NCBI GenBank assembly: GCA_963971305.1
Contig: OZ020306.1
Coordinates: forward strand, 60,486,686-60,550,685
Direction: 5' to 3'
Source: Arcuatula senhousia
Taxonomy: Eukaryota; Mollusca; Bivalvia; Mytilida; Mytilidae
DNA length: 64,000 nucleotides
Position numbers and translations under genes: made by a program. The notes under the pieces were generated by a model. The model had not been told where the DNA came from. It did not search any database and saw nothing but the letters and a program-made list of their open reading frames with translations. How positions within the stretch are numbered: position 1 is the stretch's first letter; every line of letters begins with the position of its first letter. Positions 1 through 8,882 of this stretch are shown here, piece after piece.

Positions 1-2150
1 TATGGTGATACTAATCCTAAACGACCAACCCGTATAACAGCCAACTGTAAAGATATACAGTCTCAGTTTGAGTCATATAAAGAAAAAAACGTGGAATTAT
101 TATGCGAAGTTCCTTCAATCACAGCCTTGCAGAAATCTGTTTCACAAACTGCAGATCATACACCATATGTCTATCCAATTATTTCTGTTCGAGACGATTC
201 AGTAGAAGAAGAAAAGCTTGATGTAGAGGCTATTTTTGGTGAGACATCAACAGTACTAAATGAGGCATATCAACTTTGTCGCCGAAAGGCTACGGAAGTT
301 CTTGTTTGGTTGTTAAGTGATACTGATAGAGATTGGAATCCCGAGGTCCCACATTCTTTGCCCATAGGATACGCAATGAAGGGTTATAGCCTAGTGTCAT
401 CTGTGATGCGGAAGATGCATAATGAAATGTTACAAGCCTGCTATGAAAGAAATGTTGATGTTATATGCAGCTGTTTTGACGGTCAGTGGCTTCGACTTGC
501 TACAAGAGATGATCAAGACAAACCGCTAACTCAATTGCAGTTACAAATGGATGTATGGGAAAAGGCTAAGAAGAAAACAAGAGACAATATACTTAACCAC
601 TTGAAAGACACACCTATCATCAAGCATTCAGAACCACTTTTATTGGAAAAGAACGAAAACGGGTCACTTCAAGTCGGCTATCCACTTTATGAGAAATTAA
701 TGTCATGTTTGAAAAAAACATATACAAGCCAAGTATATCTCGAATCAACCAAAAGACCAACGGTAGGAGACGATATAACCTCTTGTCTTCCGAGTGATGC
801 ACTCGATTGCTTGATCGATAATGAAGATATTGCATCAGACATCAGAGAAGGCGCCGAGACATCAGATGAAACTATGGTGACATCAGAGGAAAATGAGACA
901 GAAATAAACGAACCTTCCTCAAATGAACGAAACACCACGACAGAAAAAAGAAACTACGATAAGACCAGGAAAATTACATTAGGAGATGAAGTCTTTGGGG
1001 AAATTCTAGACAAACTTAAAGAGTCACAGAAGGCGAAAACAAAAAGAAGAGAATGGCAGAATAAAGAAACAAAACACCTGAAAGAAATGATAAACTCATT
1101 AGATTCCCTTCAGCAATTGACTCACGACGAACTAAATATCATTATAGATTGTACACTCCAAGCACAAAGAGAAGCGTCATTCATGATACTAAAATCATGG
1201 AAACTTAGAGATAAGATTAACGAAATAAGTAGATTATTCGGCAGCGGTGACGTGAATGAAGAGGAGGTGTTCGTGAAAGACCTGATGACACTGAAAGAGA
1301 TTGCATATAGAAAAATCAAAACAAGTCCAAAACTGAAAGGAAAAAATCTGCCAAAATCTTCCCTCAACATGATCTATGCTACCTTATCATATCCCGAGGA
1401 ACACTCTGAGTGGGTTACGAATTCTCCATTTTCGGAACCATTAAAAATCGATGACATAGGCTCAACGGAACTCTTTTCCTATCCCGGTTACAGTATTTCA
1501 CGAAAACGATTAGAACCTAAATGTGTAGACGCACACCACCTGCTCGTCAATTTGCGTGTCAAAGTCTGTAAAGATGGCCTCTTAGGTATAAACAAGAATG
1601 CGTGGGTTAGAGTTGCGGACACTGACAGAAATGTATTAAGCAAAAGTATAGTTGTCGACTTGGTTGACAAACAGAATAATGCATTCGCACAGAGAACATT
1701 TTCATCTGAAGTCGAGGGTATAATGAGGCAGCAAGGTGATACAGCAGAGGCAGATTTCTGCAAGATGATAAGAGAGTGGTACGAAGCGGAAGATTCACCT
1801 GGCATTTCCGCGAAGGAGAGAACAATAAGAAGGATACGACTGAAAACATACATGTTGCAAAATGTTGACTTTGGATCATTCCCGCCTTATGGAAGATACA
1901 TAAAAGGTTTTACAAGGGCTTCGTTTGAGGGATTCTTACAAAAAATTGACACAAATTTCCAACTGTATGCATTAGCAAAATATGGAACTTACAATCAAAG
2001 AGCCATATCGAGTTTGGCTAATGAAACTTTCTTTGGTGAGTTGAGTGAAATGGAGACTACAAGACTAGGGTGTCCAAAGGCTATCAAGATACCAAGACTT
2101 ATGGCCACAGTGACGGAAATAATGCACTACAGATGCGACCCATCCAAAAG
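1..2150 (+). CDS. Exon (5'-partial) of an uncharacterised spliced protein, possibly transposase-derived
   Basis: The reading frame is open from base 1, so the gene starts outside the window; the GTG at 91 is only an internal codon. Residues are numbered from codon 1 at base 1. Visible are a helical N-terminal part, a conserved-looking segment at about 120-185 containing FDGQW and PLTQLQLQMDVW, an acidic and Ser/Thr-rich linker at about 270-320, a Lys-rich coiled-coil-like stretch at about 325-420, then DAHHLLVNLRVKV (about 510-522) and NQRAISSLANETFFGELSE (about 665-683). The exon ends at CCAAAAG|GTACGT, a strong donor, and the frame past 2150 is intron read-through to a TAG at 2284. Splicing to 3063 keeps the frame (last codon has 2 bases). 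I do not recognise the family with certainty. From memory, similar strings recur in multi-copy uncharacterised proteins of molluscs and cnidarians. D160, D510 and E675 could be an RNase-H-like DDE triad, but that is speculative. Confidence 0.8.
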
Positions 2151-3062
2151 GTACGTAGTATCACAATATCAAATGCATTTTTTTATCGTACTAGTACTTA
2201 AAAGACATTGGTATATGTCTGTCAATCATACGTTTATTAGATATTTATTTGGAGATCAAACGAATAGAATGAAATTCGTTTTGTAGATATACGTTTTTTT
2301 TTGTCGATTAACCCCCCCCCCCCCCAAAAAAAAAGGCTGTGGGGTATTGGGTGTTTATCATCAGGTGAATCGGATAGCCGTTCTTGAAAACAATTGAAAA
2401 TGATCACAATTTAGTAGCTCTTATGATACAGTGTGATGTATATCTGTGTACTTTCCAAACTGATTTAATAAAAAAAACAAAGGTCCAGGCAATGAATTTA
2501 AAAACTGCGCCTTACGCATGTTTCGTCTATACAAACCTCAACAGAGACGCTCAAATCGAAAATTTGAAAGGCCAAATAACCATGAATATGAAGAGCAAAA
2601 TATATTAAATCAACATATCAAACAAACTGACTAAGTGTTATTTGTACCATACTTCACTTTATTTTCCTTTGATGTTTCCTTGGTGCATCTACTGCAAACA
2701 ACCACTTTTAGTTTAAAAGTACACACGACTCTTTGTTTACGTAGTTGTTTTAGTTTCCATATTATATGTTTCAAAGTGGTTTTCCCTTAAAGGAACATAC
2801 CAAGAGATAACAAAAATGTGTTTGTCTAAAACAGATGCATACTAAGTTTCATTAAATTTTACATATAATTATTCAATTCGTATAAAGACAAGAAATATTC
2901 AATACAAACGTACCATTCGTCTAAACAAGATGCATACCAAGTTTCATGAATTTTAGTGTACTTTAGGAAACCAATAAAATACTATATGGTAACTTACACA
3001 AGTATATTAATTGGAGTTATATCAGGAACTCTTATTCCATATCTAATTATTATTACTTTCAG
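2151..3062 (+). other. Intron of the plus-strand gene
   Basis: The intron is AT-rich and non-coding. It contains a C14-A9 homopolymer pair at 2312-2334 and a partial duplication of AGATGCATACYAAGTTTCAT about 100 bases apart (near 2834 and 2931), the common 'cataccaagtttcat' motif of molluscan dispersed repeats. The short open frame at 2384-2608 shows no coding character. Confidence 0.6.
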
Positions 3063-3185
3063 AACATTCAGCATTACAACATGTAGAAAGTCAGTTTATC
3101 CAGTACCACCTCTATCACAAGGAACTCCAATAAGGGATGAAATCGGACAAATTGATCAGATGAACCTGAAATCTGTAGTTTTAAG
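3063..3185 (+). CDS. Middle exon of the uncharacterised spliced gene that starts before base 1
   Basis: The exon lies between an acceptor (pyrimidine-rich tract ending TTACTTTCAG) and a donor (TTTTAAG|GTAAAT). It is 123 bases long and keeps the intron phase: the split codon AG+A reads Arg, followed by TFSITTCRKSVYPVPP and so on to KSVVL, with no stop. Both flanking introns interrupt a codon after its second base, so exons 1-2150, 3063-3185 and 3536-3716 join in one frame. The encoded 41 residues are polar with a Pro-rich patch and carry no domain I recognise. The assignment rests on splice-site quality and phase agreement; transcript data have not been seen. Confidence 0.68.
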
Positions 3186-3535
3186 GTAAATGTATAACGA
3201 TAACAACAAAACCATGCCTGGTCAATTTTACGAATTACAAGAACAGACATTTGGCCCCCAACGGTTGAACATCAATAAGTTGTTAAATAGGAAGTAGATG
3301 TTCGACATATGTGAAAACTGGTTCTAAGGATCTAAGGTTTGGCACCCCATAAACCCTGGTTTAAGCCCCCTTTTTTACTCGAAAGGTCTGTGCCAAGCCA
3401 GTACCATTGCGAAGAACATTTAAGTAGAGTTGCACTTGTCTTCTATTTTTTGACTATGAGATTGATCTCCGTTCGATAACTTTGTTGTAACTTTTATTTG
3501 CTTAAGTTCATATATATACATGTATATTCATACAG
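3186..3535 (+). other. Second intron of the plus-strand gene
   Basis: The intron is 350 bases from GTAAAT to TACAG. It holds a repeat-like stretch (TTTGGCCCCCAACGGTTG, and CCTGGTTTAAGCCCCC) but no frame or motif of note. Confidence 0.6.
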
Positions 3536-3716
3536 GGATCATTTTTTCGACACCACCGACAGAAAGAGAAGAAAGCAGAGGAAATCTAAAGCCAGTGATG
3601 TTTCCAAACCAAATCAAACTGCAAGGGGGTGTCAACCGGTGAGGCAACATCACAAATTGGACGAGTCAAAGATTTTACCAACAACAAGACTTGGCATTGA
3701 GCTTCAAAATTTGTGA
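3536..3716 (+). CDS. Terminal exon of the uncharacterised spliced gene, with basic tail
   Basis: The acceptor is TATTCATACAG at 3525-3535. Joined to the previous exon, the split codon AG+G reads Arg, followed by DHFFDTTDRKRRKQRKSK and ending in GIELQNL before TGA at 3714-3716. The cluster RKRRKQRKSK is a plausible nuclear localisation signal, which suits a DNA-binding or transposase-derived protein. The ATG in the same frame at 3498 lies in the intron and is not the start. The whole visible protein is 817 residues. An ATTAAA about 27 bases after the stop could serve as poly(A) signal before the convergent zinc-finger gene. Confidence 0.68.
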
Positions 3717-3787
3717 TTTTGAATTGACAATGAATATAACTATATTAAAACCATAAAACTGTTCAGAAATTTATTTTTAGGGAACTT

Positions 3788-4555
3788 TTACTGGTGTCCG
3801 GTTCTCTTTCTATGTTTATGGAGACCAGCCCGGTGATTGTACATATTTCCACATGTGCTACAGACGTAACTCTCAGGATTGTTGTGAACTTTTAGGTGCT
3901 CCTTTAAATATTTTAAAAGTTTAAATGTTTTACCACAGATATCACAACCTATTTTTGACACATTTTGCCCACAGACTTTTGTATGTTTCTTCAAACTATT
4001 TTCATACTGAAATTTTTTCCCACAACTGTTGCAAATAAAAGGTAGAAGATTCTCATGGCCATATGTGTGACCTTGGAAGTCGCCCTTGTAGTTGAAACCC
4101 TTTCCACAAAATTGACATACATATTTAAAGCTATTGTTATGTTGGCGCATGTGGTTGTCCAGTCCAAGCTTTGACCCAAATGATTTATCACAAATCGAAC
4201 AGTTTCTTTTTTTGTTCAAGTGGACTGAATCTATGTGAATGTTCAAGTCATATTTGGTGAAAAAAGTTTTAATACAATAAGTGCACTTTTCCATTTTGTC
4301 CGAGTGAACTTTAGTATGGCGATCCAGGTTTGTTTTTCTTTTGTAATTTTTGTTACAAATCGGACACTTGTGTTTTGGTGTTATTATGCTCGGTTGGTCG
4401 TCAATATCATGAAGATCTGGTACATGTAGTTTATCAGGTTGGGTTTCGTCATCTCTACTGTCATCTGTGTTGCCTAGTGGATCTTGTTTGTCCTCTTCAA
4501 AAGAGTCGTCTAATAACCTTACGCCAAGATAGCTGAGGTCCGAAAAGCCTTTAAT
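3788..4555 (-). CDS. Terminal exon of a C2H2 zinc-finger protein (seven fingers)
   Basis: This 3' terminal exon on the minus strand encodes 255 residues and TAA. It begins after an acceptor (TATTCTTTTTCAG) in phase 0 with IKGFSDLSYLG. An acidic stretch follows (residues about 18-60, many Asp and Glu), then seven zinc fingers from about residue 72: CPICNKNYKRKTNLDRHTKVH, then CTYC, CSIC, CQFC, CNSC, CDIC and CSTC fingers. Most have the spacing C-x2-C-x12-H-x3-H. The fifth ends in Cys (HTKVC), a C2HC variant. The second and last have longer His spacing (x4 and x5). Such proteins usually bind DNA as nuclear transcription regulators. The linkers are not the common TGEKP type. The ATG at 4294 lies inside the first two fingers and is not the start; upstream exons must supply the N-terminus. 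It converges with the plus-strand gene ending at 3716, only 71 bases away. Confidence 0.85.
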   Translation of the reverse strand: MKGFSDLSYLGVRLLDDSFEEDKQDPLGNTDDSRDDETQPDKLHVPDLHDIDDQPSIITPKHKCPICNKNYKRKTNLDRHTKVHSDKMEKCTYCIKTFFTKYDLNIHIDSVHLNKKRNCSICDKSFGSKLGLDNHMRQHNNSFKYVCQFCGKGFNYKGDFQGHTYGHENLLPFICNSCGKKFQYENSLKKHTKVCGQNVSKIGCDICGKTFKLLKYLKEHLKVHNNPESYVCSTCGNMYNHRAGLHKHRKRTGHQ

Positions 4556-5255
4556 CTGAAAAAGAATAATACAAGTTATATCACATTCTCTGGAAGAACT
4601 TAATGTATTATAGTGGTAAAGCGATTACCTTTATCGATTTTGTCTAGAAGACAAATTTTTGATCTCTTAATAGCGATGATTTTCTCCTGAGACAATGTAA
4701 GTCCTTTGGATGGGGTGAAAAATTATTGCACCCATACAAAGTCAACTTAAACCAACCTCAACCCACCAAACCACACTGTATAGTGAAGGATTCGTATAAT
4801 TTCTAAGCTTGTTCCAAAAAAAAAATAGAAATCAGTTACACTAATTAACAATCCGTTGTAATAACTAACTTAAAAAATCTTGAGATAGAATTCCACATCT
4901 GACAGTTTGTCATAGTTGATTGTGCACAATTAAATTATTATTGGTGATGAAAACAATTATTGATGATGAAAATAAGAAATACTTATAGCTTTGAAATATA
5001 TATTTAGCAGAAAAAAAGTATCTGTGTTTTTGGTTTCATGCTTGAAAAAAATAGGGTTGGTAGGTAGGCATTATTTTTTATTTTTTTCATTTTTTTTACA
5101 TTGAGTTAATGGGGAGCAGATTTCAAGTTTAATAGTGCTTAAGCAAAAATGACAATAAAGAGGCCAGGGTCGGCACAAAAAACTTGGGAAGGTAGGGAAA
5201 CCAGAAACACACATACTTTTTATTTGGCCTTATGTGACTATTAAAGTGCACATAC
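4556..5255 (-). other. Probable intron of the zinc-finger gene
   Basis: Low-complexity AT-rich sequence with A and T runs. I see no exon with acceptable splice sites on either strand. Confidence 0.45.
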
Positions 5256-5296
5256 CAAATCCTTTCTCCGACTGTTTTCTGTTGTAATATCTGGAT
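5256..5296 (-). CDS. Candidate internal exon of the zinc-finger gene
   Basis: On the minus strand a pyrimidine-rich tract ending CCTTTTGTAG precedes a 41-base open segment that ends at GATTTG|GTATGT, a good donor. In the frame that ends on a whole codon it reads DPDITTENSRRKDL, which would join in phase 0 to the zinc-finger exon at 4555. Its 5' end needs one base from a preceding exon, and neither candidate exon at 6988-7029 nor at 7341-7429 supplies that. An exon is therefore missing or one of these calls is wrong. Confidence 0.35.
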
Positions 5297-5429
5297 CTAC
5301 AAAAGGTAGTGGGATAACTTTGAAAAACAACATGTATAGTCTATATATATAACAAGTCATGTTACATAATTCACACCTAGTACGTTTTTTTATGTAAAGG
5401 AATGCCCTTTTTAAATAAGTTTTTACAAT

Positions 5430-5760
5430 GAGTATACCAAGTTTCATTCACCTAGGACTTTCACTTCTTTTGAAATATAAAGGTGTCATATGGATTTTAT
5501 GTTAATGTTCTGAAAAATAAATGGGGAATGTGTCTATGATACACGGATGCCCCCGTGGTTCAAACAGGAAGTAGAGGTCCGATTGGTCTAAAAATCGCTT
5601 AGGACGTATAGTTTGTCATACTGAACCATCCCGCCAAATTCCAAATCAATATCATGTACGGTTTCTGAGAAAAGCTTGACGAAAATTTGGGACGGACGTA
5701 AAACATGAGTAAAACTTTTAAATGCCCCCCCCCGAATTTTCGTCGCGGGGGCATAAAAAA
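5430..5760. repeat. Dispersed molluscan-type repeat with C9 tract
   Basis: The segment carries the phrase ACCAAGTTTCATTCACCTAGG, then CCCCCGTGGTTCAAACAGGA and GGTCCGATTGGTC, and ends in AAATG-C9-GAATTTTCG and GGGGGCATAAAA. The same kind of wording recurs at 2931, 3240-3290 and 20020. I judge it a dispersed repeat by resemblance to bivalve repeats; family unknown. Confidence 0.4.
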
Positions 5761-6009
5761 AACAACTAAGTTAACAAGGTTGCAAAATTCTGAATGAAAC
5801 CACGGGTAACTGAAACAAGAACTCCATATACACTTAAAAATTAAGATACGAGTACAAAAATTTATTCTGACAAAATTTAGCAATGCAACTCGTTCATTGG
5901 AAAGGATTTCGATAACGTAATTTATTTTAATTGCCATTTCTCAGACATATAAAACCTAATTTATCTGTATGGATGTCTCAAATGAAAAAAAGCCACGCCG
6001 GGTATTCTA

Positions 6010-6507
6010 ACACAACAAACCGGGATATAATTGTTTATTAGCTGACAAAATCCTATCATTCCATTGGTTCGTAGAGAATTTTAGACAAAACATACTGCGG
6101 GTGAAAGTTGTCCAAAACTCTCTATGAACTAATGGAATGATAGGATTTTGTCAGCTGATAGACGATTTTAACCCGGTCTGCCCGGGGGGGGGGGGGGGGT
6201 GGGGTAACTTCTTAAAATTTTGTACAGGGGTGTGCGGCAGGCAGTCTTAAAAAGGTACCCGAATAAATACCAAAGGATAATACTAGGAGATGGAAAAAAC
6301 CACACCGAATCAACACGAATTATTGAAATACGCCAATCTAATTAAAAACCGATCTCGCATCGCTCCCGGTTTTTAATCAGATTGTGAAAAACGCATACCC
6401 AAATTAATACTTTTTTCAAAAAAAAACACCCGAATTTGCCGAACGTCCACGTATACCTTTATATAGGAAGTTACCCCCCCCCCCCCCCCCGGGCCGGTCT
6501 GTTGTGT
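6010..6507. mobile_element. Foldback / MITE-like composite element with G16 and C17 tracts
   Basis: The outer ends match as inverted repeats: ACACAACAAACCGG at 6010-6023 and CCGGTCTGTTGTGT at 6494-6507 (13 of 14). Within it lies a strong palindrome: 6037-6088 pairs with 6109-6160 over 52 bases with 5 mismatches, all transitions, and a 20-base loop. A second inverted pair has the form CCCGG, G16, TGGGGTAACTT at 6181-6210 against AAGTTACC, C17, GGG at 6468-6493. An imperfect pair (TTAAAAACCG at 6343 and CGGTTTTTAAT at 6368) sits near the centre. No open frame. It looks like nested non-autonomous DNA transposons lying in an intron of the minus-strand gene. Confidence 0.6.
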
Positions 6508-6987
6508 CCACCCACCCAGTTCGTTGTGCCCGGATATCCGGCGTGAAAAATCCAAACGAGCAAACAAACTAAAAGAATAACAGAAACTCAAATCAATGTA
6601 AAGTAAGTCTACAAAAGCAAGCAAACTGAATCGAAAAATCATAACCATTACCAGTTAAGCTGTTCAAAGACACATCCTGTTTAAAGAAATTTGTGCAAAA
6701 AAAAAATTAAAGAAGGTTCCATTTTTCCATTTACAATTAGAGCTACACTCCCCTCCCCCAAAGAACACGATAGCCAAAACAAAATGAACAAATGTGATCA
6801 CATTGCACCAGCGGGTGTATGTAATATTTAATGTACGGTATTAACTAATCAAAGACGAGATCAGGCCCGCATGGTCAATGTTCAAAGTGATAATTATATT
6901 TGCATCTTGCAAAATGAAATTCTGTGCTAACATTGTGTGTGCTCATATTTATTCAATTCAAAACAATAGTACTACTTAAAAACCTAC
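6508..6987. other. No recognised feature
   Basis: AT-rich sequence, with a CCCTCCCCC stretch near 6750. The minus-strand open frame at 6373-6648 runs through the C17 tract and is not coding. Confidence 0.4.
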
Positions 6988-7029
6988 CACAAATAAGGTA
7001 CTATTAGTATCATTCAGCTGTTCTTCCAT
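6988..7029 (-). CDS. Candidate small exon of the zinc-finger gene
   Basis: A 42-base minus-strand segment sits between TCTATTTTAG and GTG|GTAGGT. It reads MEEQLNDTNSTLFV and is phase 0 at both ends, so it would fit directly after the exon ending at 7341. A short exon like this can arise by chance in AT-rich DNA. Support comes only from the two splice sites, the open frame and its position between other candidates. Confidence 0.3.
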
Positions 7030-7340
7030 CTAAAATAGAGATATAATTAAAAGCTATCCTTATAAAAATTGGATTTATAAAAAAAATGTTTTGTGCAGAC
7101 AAGATAAACACAATGTATGTAACACCGACACGGTATAGTTTCTGTATTGTATACAGTATCATAAATATATTTTAGTTTATGTATATTGTTTCTAAAGTAT
7201 AGACAATTCATATGAATTATTATTTTATTTAAAGTTCAAGTATATCATCTTGATCTGAACAGACTCGTTGATGAGAAACTGAAAGGAGTCGTTGCTAGAA
7301 ACTGAAAGGATTCGTTGTCACAGTTGTTTACAAAATTTAC

Positions 7341-7429
7341 GTCTAGATCATATTTATTTAAACATTCAAATATTTCCATTACTTCATTTTTATCTTTTGG
7401 GAGGTAGACTTCTCCTTCATGCATAACAA
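7341..7429 (-). CDS. Candidate early exon of the zinc-finger gene
   Basis: On the minus strand a strong pyrimidine tract (TTTTTTTCTGGTTTATTCCC) leads to ATGTCAG, then an 89-base segment ends at CTAGAC|GTAAAT. The open frame reads VMHEGEVYLPKDKNEVME and continues to KYDLD, a composition typical of real coding sequence. The frame can start at ATG 7436 (if the acceptor is not used) or at the ATG nine bases... inside the exon (MHEGE). It ends in phase 0. If it is spliced at the AG, it needs one base from an upstream exon, which the 7665-7682 candidate does not provide. Confidence 0.4.
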
Positions 7430-7664
7430 CTGACATAATTTTGGGAATAAACCAGAAAAAAACGTCATTTAAGATACAAACACAACAAGAAATCGACGAC
7501 CTGCCAGATTGAAATGCGAATTATGAAAGTTTGGGCTTAATCTTAGGCTAAGATTAATATACAAATCAATTGTCAATTTATAAAGTTATTCCGTGATATT
7601 CATGTTTTTAACGTATCGACTTATTTGGCTCTTAAAAAACATAAGTAATTGTCGTTTAACTTAC

Positions 7665-7682
7665 CGATATGTTTGAAGCCAT
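7665..7682 (-). CDS. Candidate first coding exon (MASNIS) of the minus-strand gene
   Basis: The minus strand shows CAACATGGCTTCAAAC and then ATATCG|GTAAGT, a start codon in good context followed 18 bases later by a perfect donor. It ends in phase 0, which does not match the phase needed at 7429, so either another small exon intervenes or this is a chance match. It lies about 160 bases from the first exon of the divergent plus-strand gene. Confidence 0.25.
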
Positions 7683-7840
7683 GTTGAAAATCGGAAAGGG
7701 AGCGTTGTCAAATCCGAAAGGAGTCGCGTAACGCCGATTTCATCTGAAAGGATGCGTTTTGAATATGCACCGTGTAATAGGATTCGTAAAAACATAAATG
7801 CATTGTTAACGTCACTGCAAAGTAACATGTCTCTTGCGAA
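7683..7840. promoter_or_regulatory. Probable shared promoter / 5' leader region of two divergent genes
   Basis: This short interval separates the candidate start of the minus-strand zinc-finger gene (7682) from the start of the plus-strand 88-residue gene (7841). It is richer in CG dinucleotides than the surrounding AT-rich DNA and contains two similar motifs (CCGAAAGGAGTCGCG and CTGAAAGGATGCG) and an AACGTCAC half-CRE. No TATA box is evident. The call rests on the gene layout. Confidence 0.35.
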
Positions 7841-7844
7841 ATGA
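7827..7844 (+). promoter_or_regulatory. Upstream ORF overlapping the start codon of the 88-residue gene
   Basis: An upstream ATG opens a five-codon frame (MSLAK) whose TGA overlaps the main start codon as ATGA. In an unspliced leader this arrangement can dampen translation or permit termination-reinitiation at the main ATG. It matters only if transcription starts upstream of 7827. Confidence 0.3.
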
Positions 7845-7847
7845 CCG
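7841..7847 (+). CDS. First coding exon of a small 88-residue protein gene
   Basis: ATGACCG is followed directly by GTGAGC, a good donor, and the start codon has a purine at -3. The exon gives Met-Thr and the first base of a Gly codon. This one-base carry-over is exactly what the next exon (8083-8160) requires: G plus GT reads Gly, then KKPYNQERPKWW. Joined to 8083-8160, 11468-11520 and 20341-20469, the coding sequence is 267 bases, 88 residues plus stop, with every junction in frame. The exon is tiny and supported by phase and splice consensus alone. Confidence 0.5.
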
Positions 7848-8082
7848 GTGAGCTTTTGGTTTCACGAGTCGTTTGGGGACCTGCAAGGTTATCTCAAGTA
7901 GTATATTTTCAAAAACCATAACCATTTTGGCAATGGAATTTCACTGCTTCAAGTTCAAATCAGAACTTTCAAAATTTATTCCGTGTGAAACATAGTTTGG
8001 GCATCTTATTGTAACATAGCCAAAAACAATCAAAACTACTGAATCTTATAGAAATTACTACGTTGTGCTCTTTCTTTTTCAG

Positions 8083-8160
8083 GTAAAAAGCCATACAATC
8101 AAGAAAGACCCAAGTGGTGGCCCAGTGGCACACCCTTTGTGTCACTGAATAGTGAAGAAG
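8083..8160 (+). CDS. Second exon of the 88-residue protein gene (RPKWWPSGTPF motif)
   Basis: The exon is bounded by GCTCTTTCTTTTTCAG and by GAAGAAG|GTATGT. Two of its three frames contain stops. The third reads KKPYNQERPKWWPSGTPF then VSLNSEE, with two Trp and several Pro, unlike random AT-rich translation. The exon begins with the last two bases of a codon and ends with the first base of one. That matches the 7841-7847 exon before it and the 11468-11520 exon after it. I do not recognise a domain; the WWPSGTPF core would be the most useful query. Confidence 0.65.
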
Positions 8161-8599
8161 GTATGTCTATATTACACCTTAGTTTTCCTTTATTTTATCC
8201 ATACGACATCACCGTCATCACTCGTCTTAAAATGCATGAGAACTCGGTCTGATGATTTAATTTTACATGGAAGCTACCTACATTGGAAATTGTTATGTTG
8301 CAAAGACAGCTATAAGTCTGATAATAGTAAACCCAACAGATGGTCATGACATTTTGTGAAACACAACATGACCTTTCGGGTATTATGATGATTACTGCGC
8401 CTTTTCATTTTGTAGCTTACCGATCCAAGTTAGAGAAGAAAAAAAAAAGCATCACCTGAATAAATTAGATATTCTTATTCTTTTGTTCAACATAAATAGT
8501 TATATTTTATTAAAAAGGTCAAACAGATATTTTATATATCAAATATTCTGACCTTGAATAGCTTAATATTTCTCGGTAGTCCTCAAGCTTGATCAATAG

Positions 8600-8878
8600 A
8601 CTTTAAAATTAATCGTCTCAACAACAGATTCGTCCCCCATATAGCCTCCATGTAAAATAAACTGAACAGCAACAGAAGATTTGGACAAGAAAAGAGGCTC
8701 CAAGAAGAAACGCTCATCTGGTCCTTATGTCATACGGGTCTCTTCTAAGTTGTCAGATAACCCCTTTATAGAGGGTATTTCTCTCAAAGGTGAACAACGG
8801 CATTTTTCATGTTTTTGTCTGTAGAATGAAATCTATTGAAGATTGAAAAAAAAACTGGTGCTTGCTTCGTTCATCTCT
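8600..8878. repeat. Remnant of the GTCAGATGA / AAAGGTGAA dispersed repeat
   Basis: GTTGTCAGATAACCCCTTTATAG through TAGAATGAAATCTATTGAAGA aligns by eye with 13,466-13,560 in the element at 12,962-13,776 (TTGTCAGATGACTCCTTATAGG through TAGAATGAAAGCTGTTATAGA). It is an older, diverged copy of the same family, cut by the TTAA-flanked element at 8883. Confidence 0.45.
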
Positions 8879-8882
8879 TTAA

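Noticed and set aside
5599..5937. 112-codon minus-strand frame
   Set aside because: It reads through a dispersed repeat and a C9 tract; no splice support and no recognisable domain.
6373..6648. 91-codon minus-strand frame with a Gly run
   Set aside because: The Gly run is the translated C17 tract of the foldback element.
8083..8160. This exon as a continuation of the gene at 1-3716
   Set aside because: Joining 2150 to 8083 gives an immediate stop (TAA). Exons 3063 and 3536 fit in phase instead.
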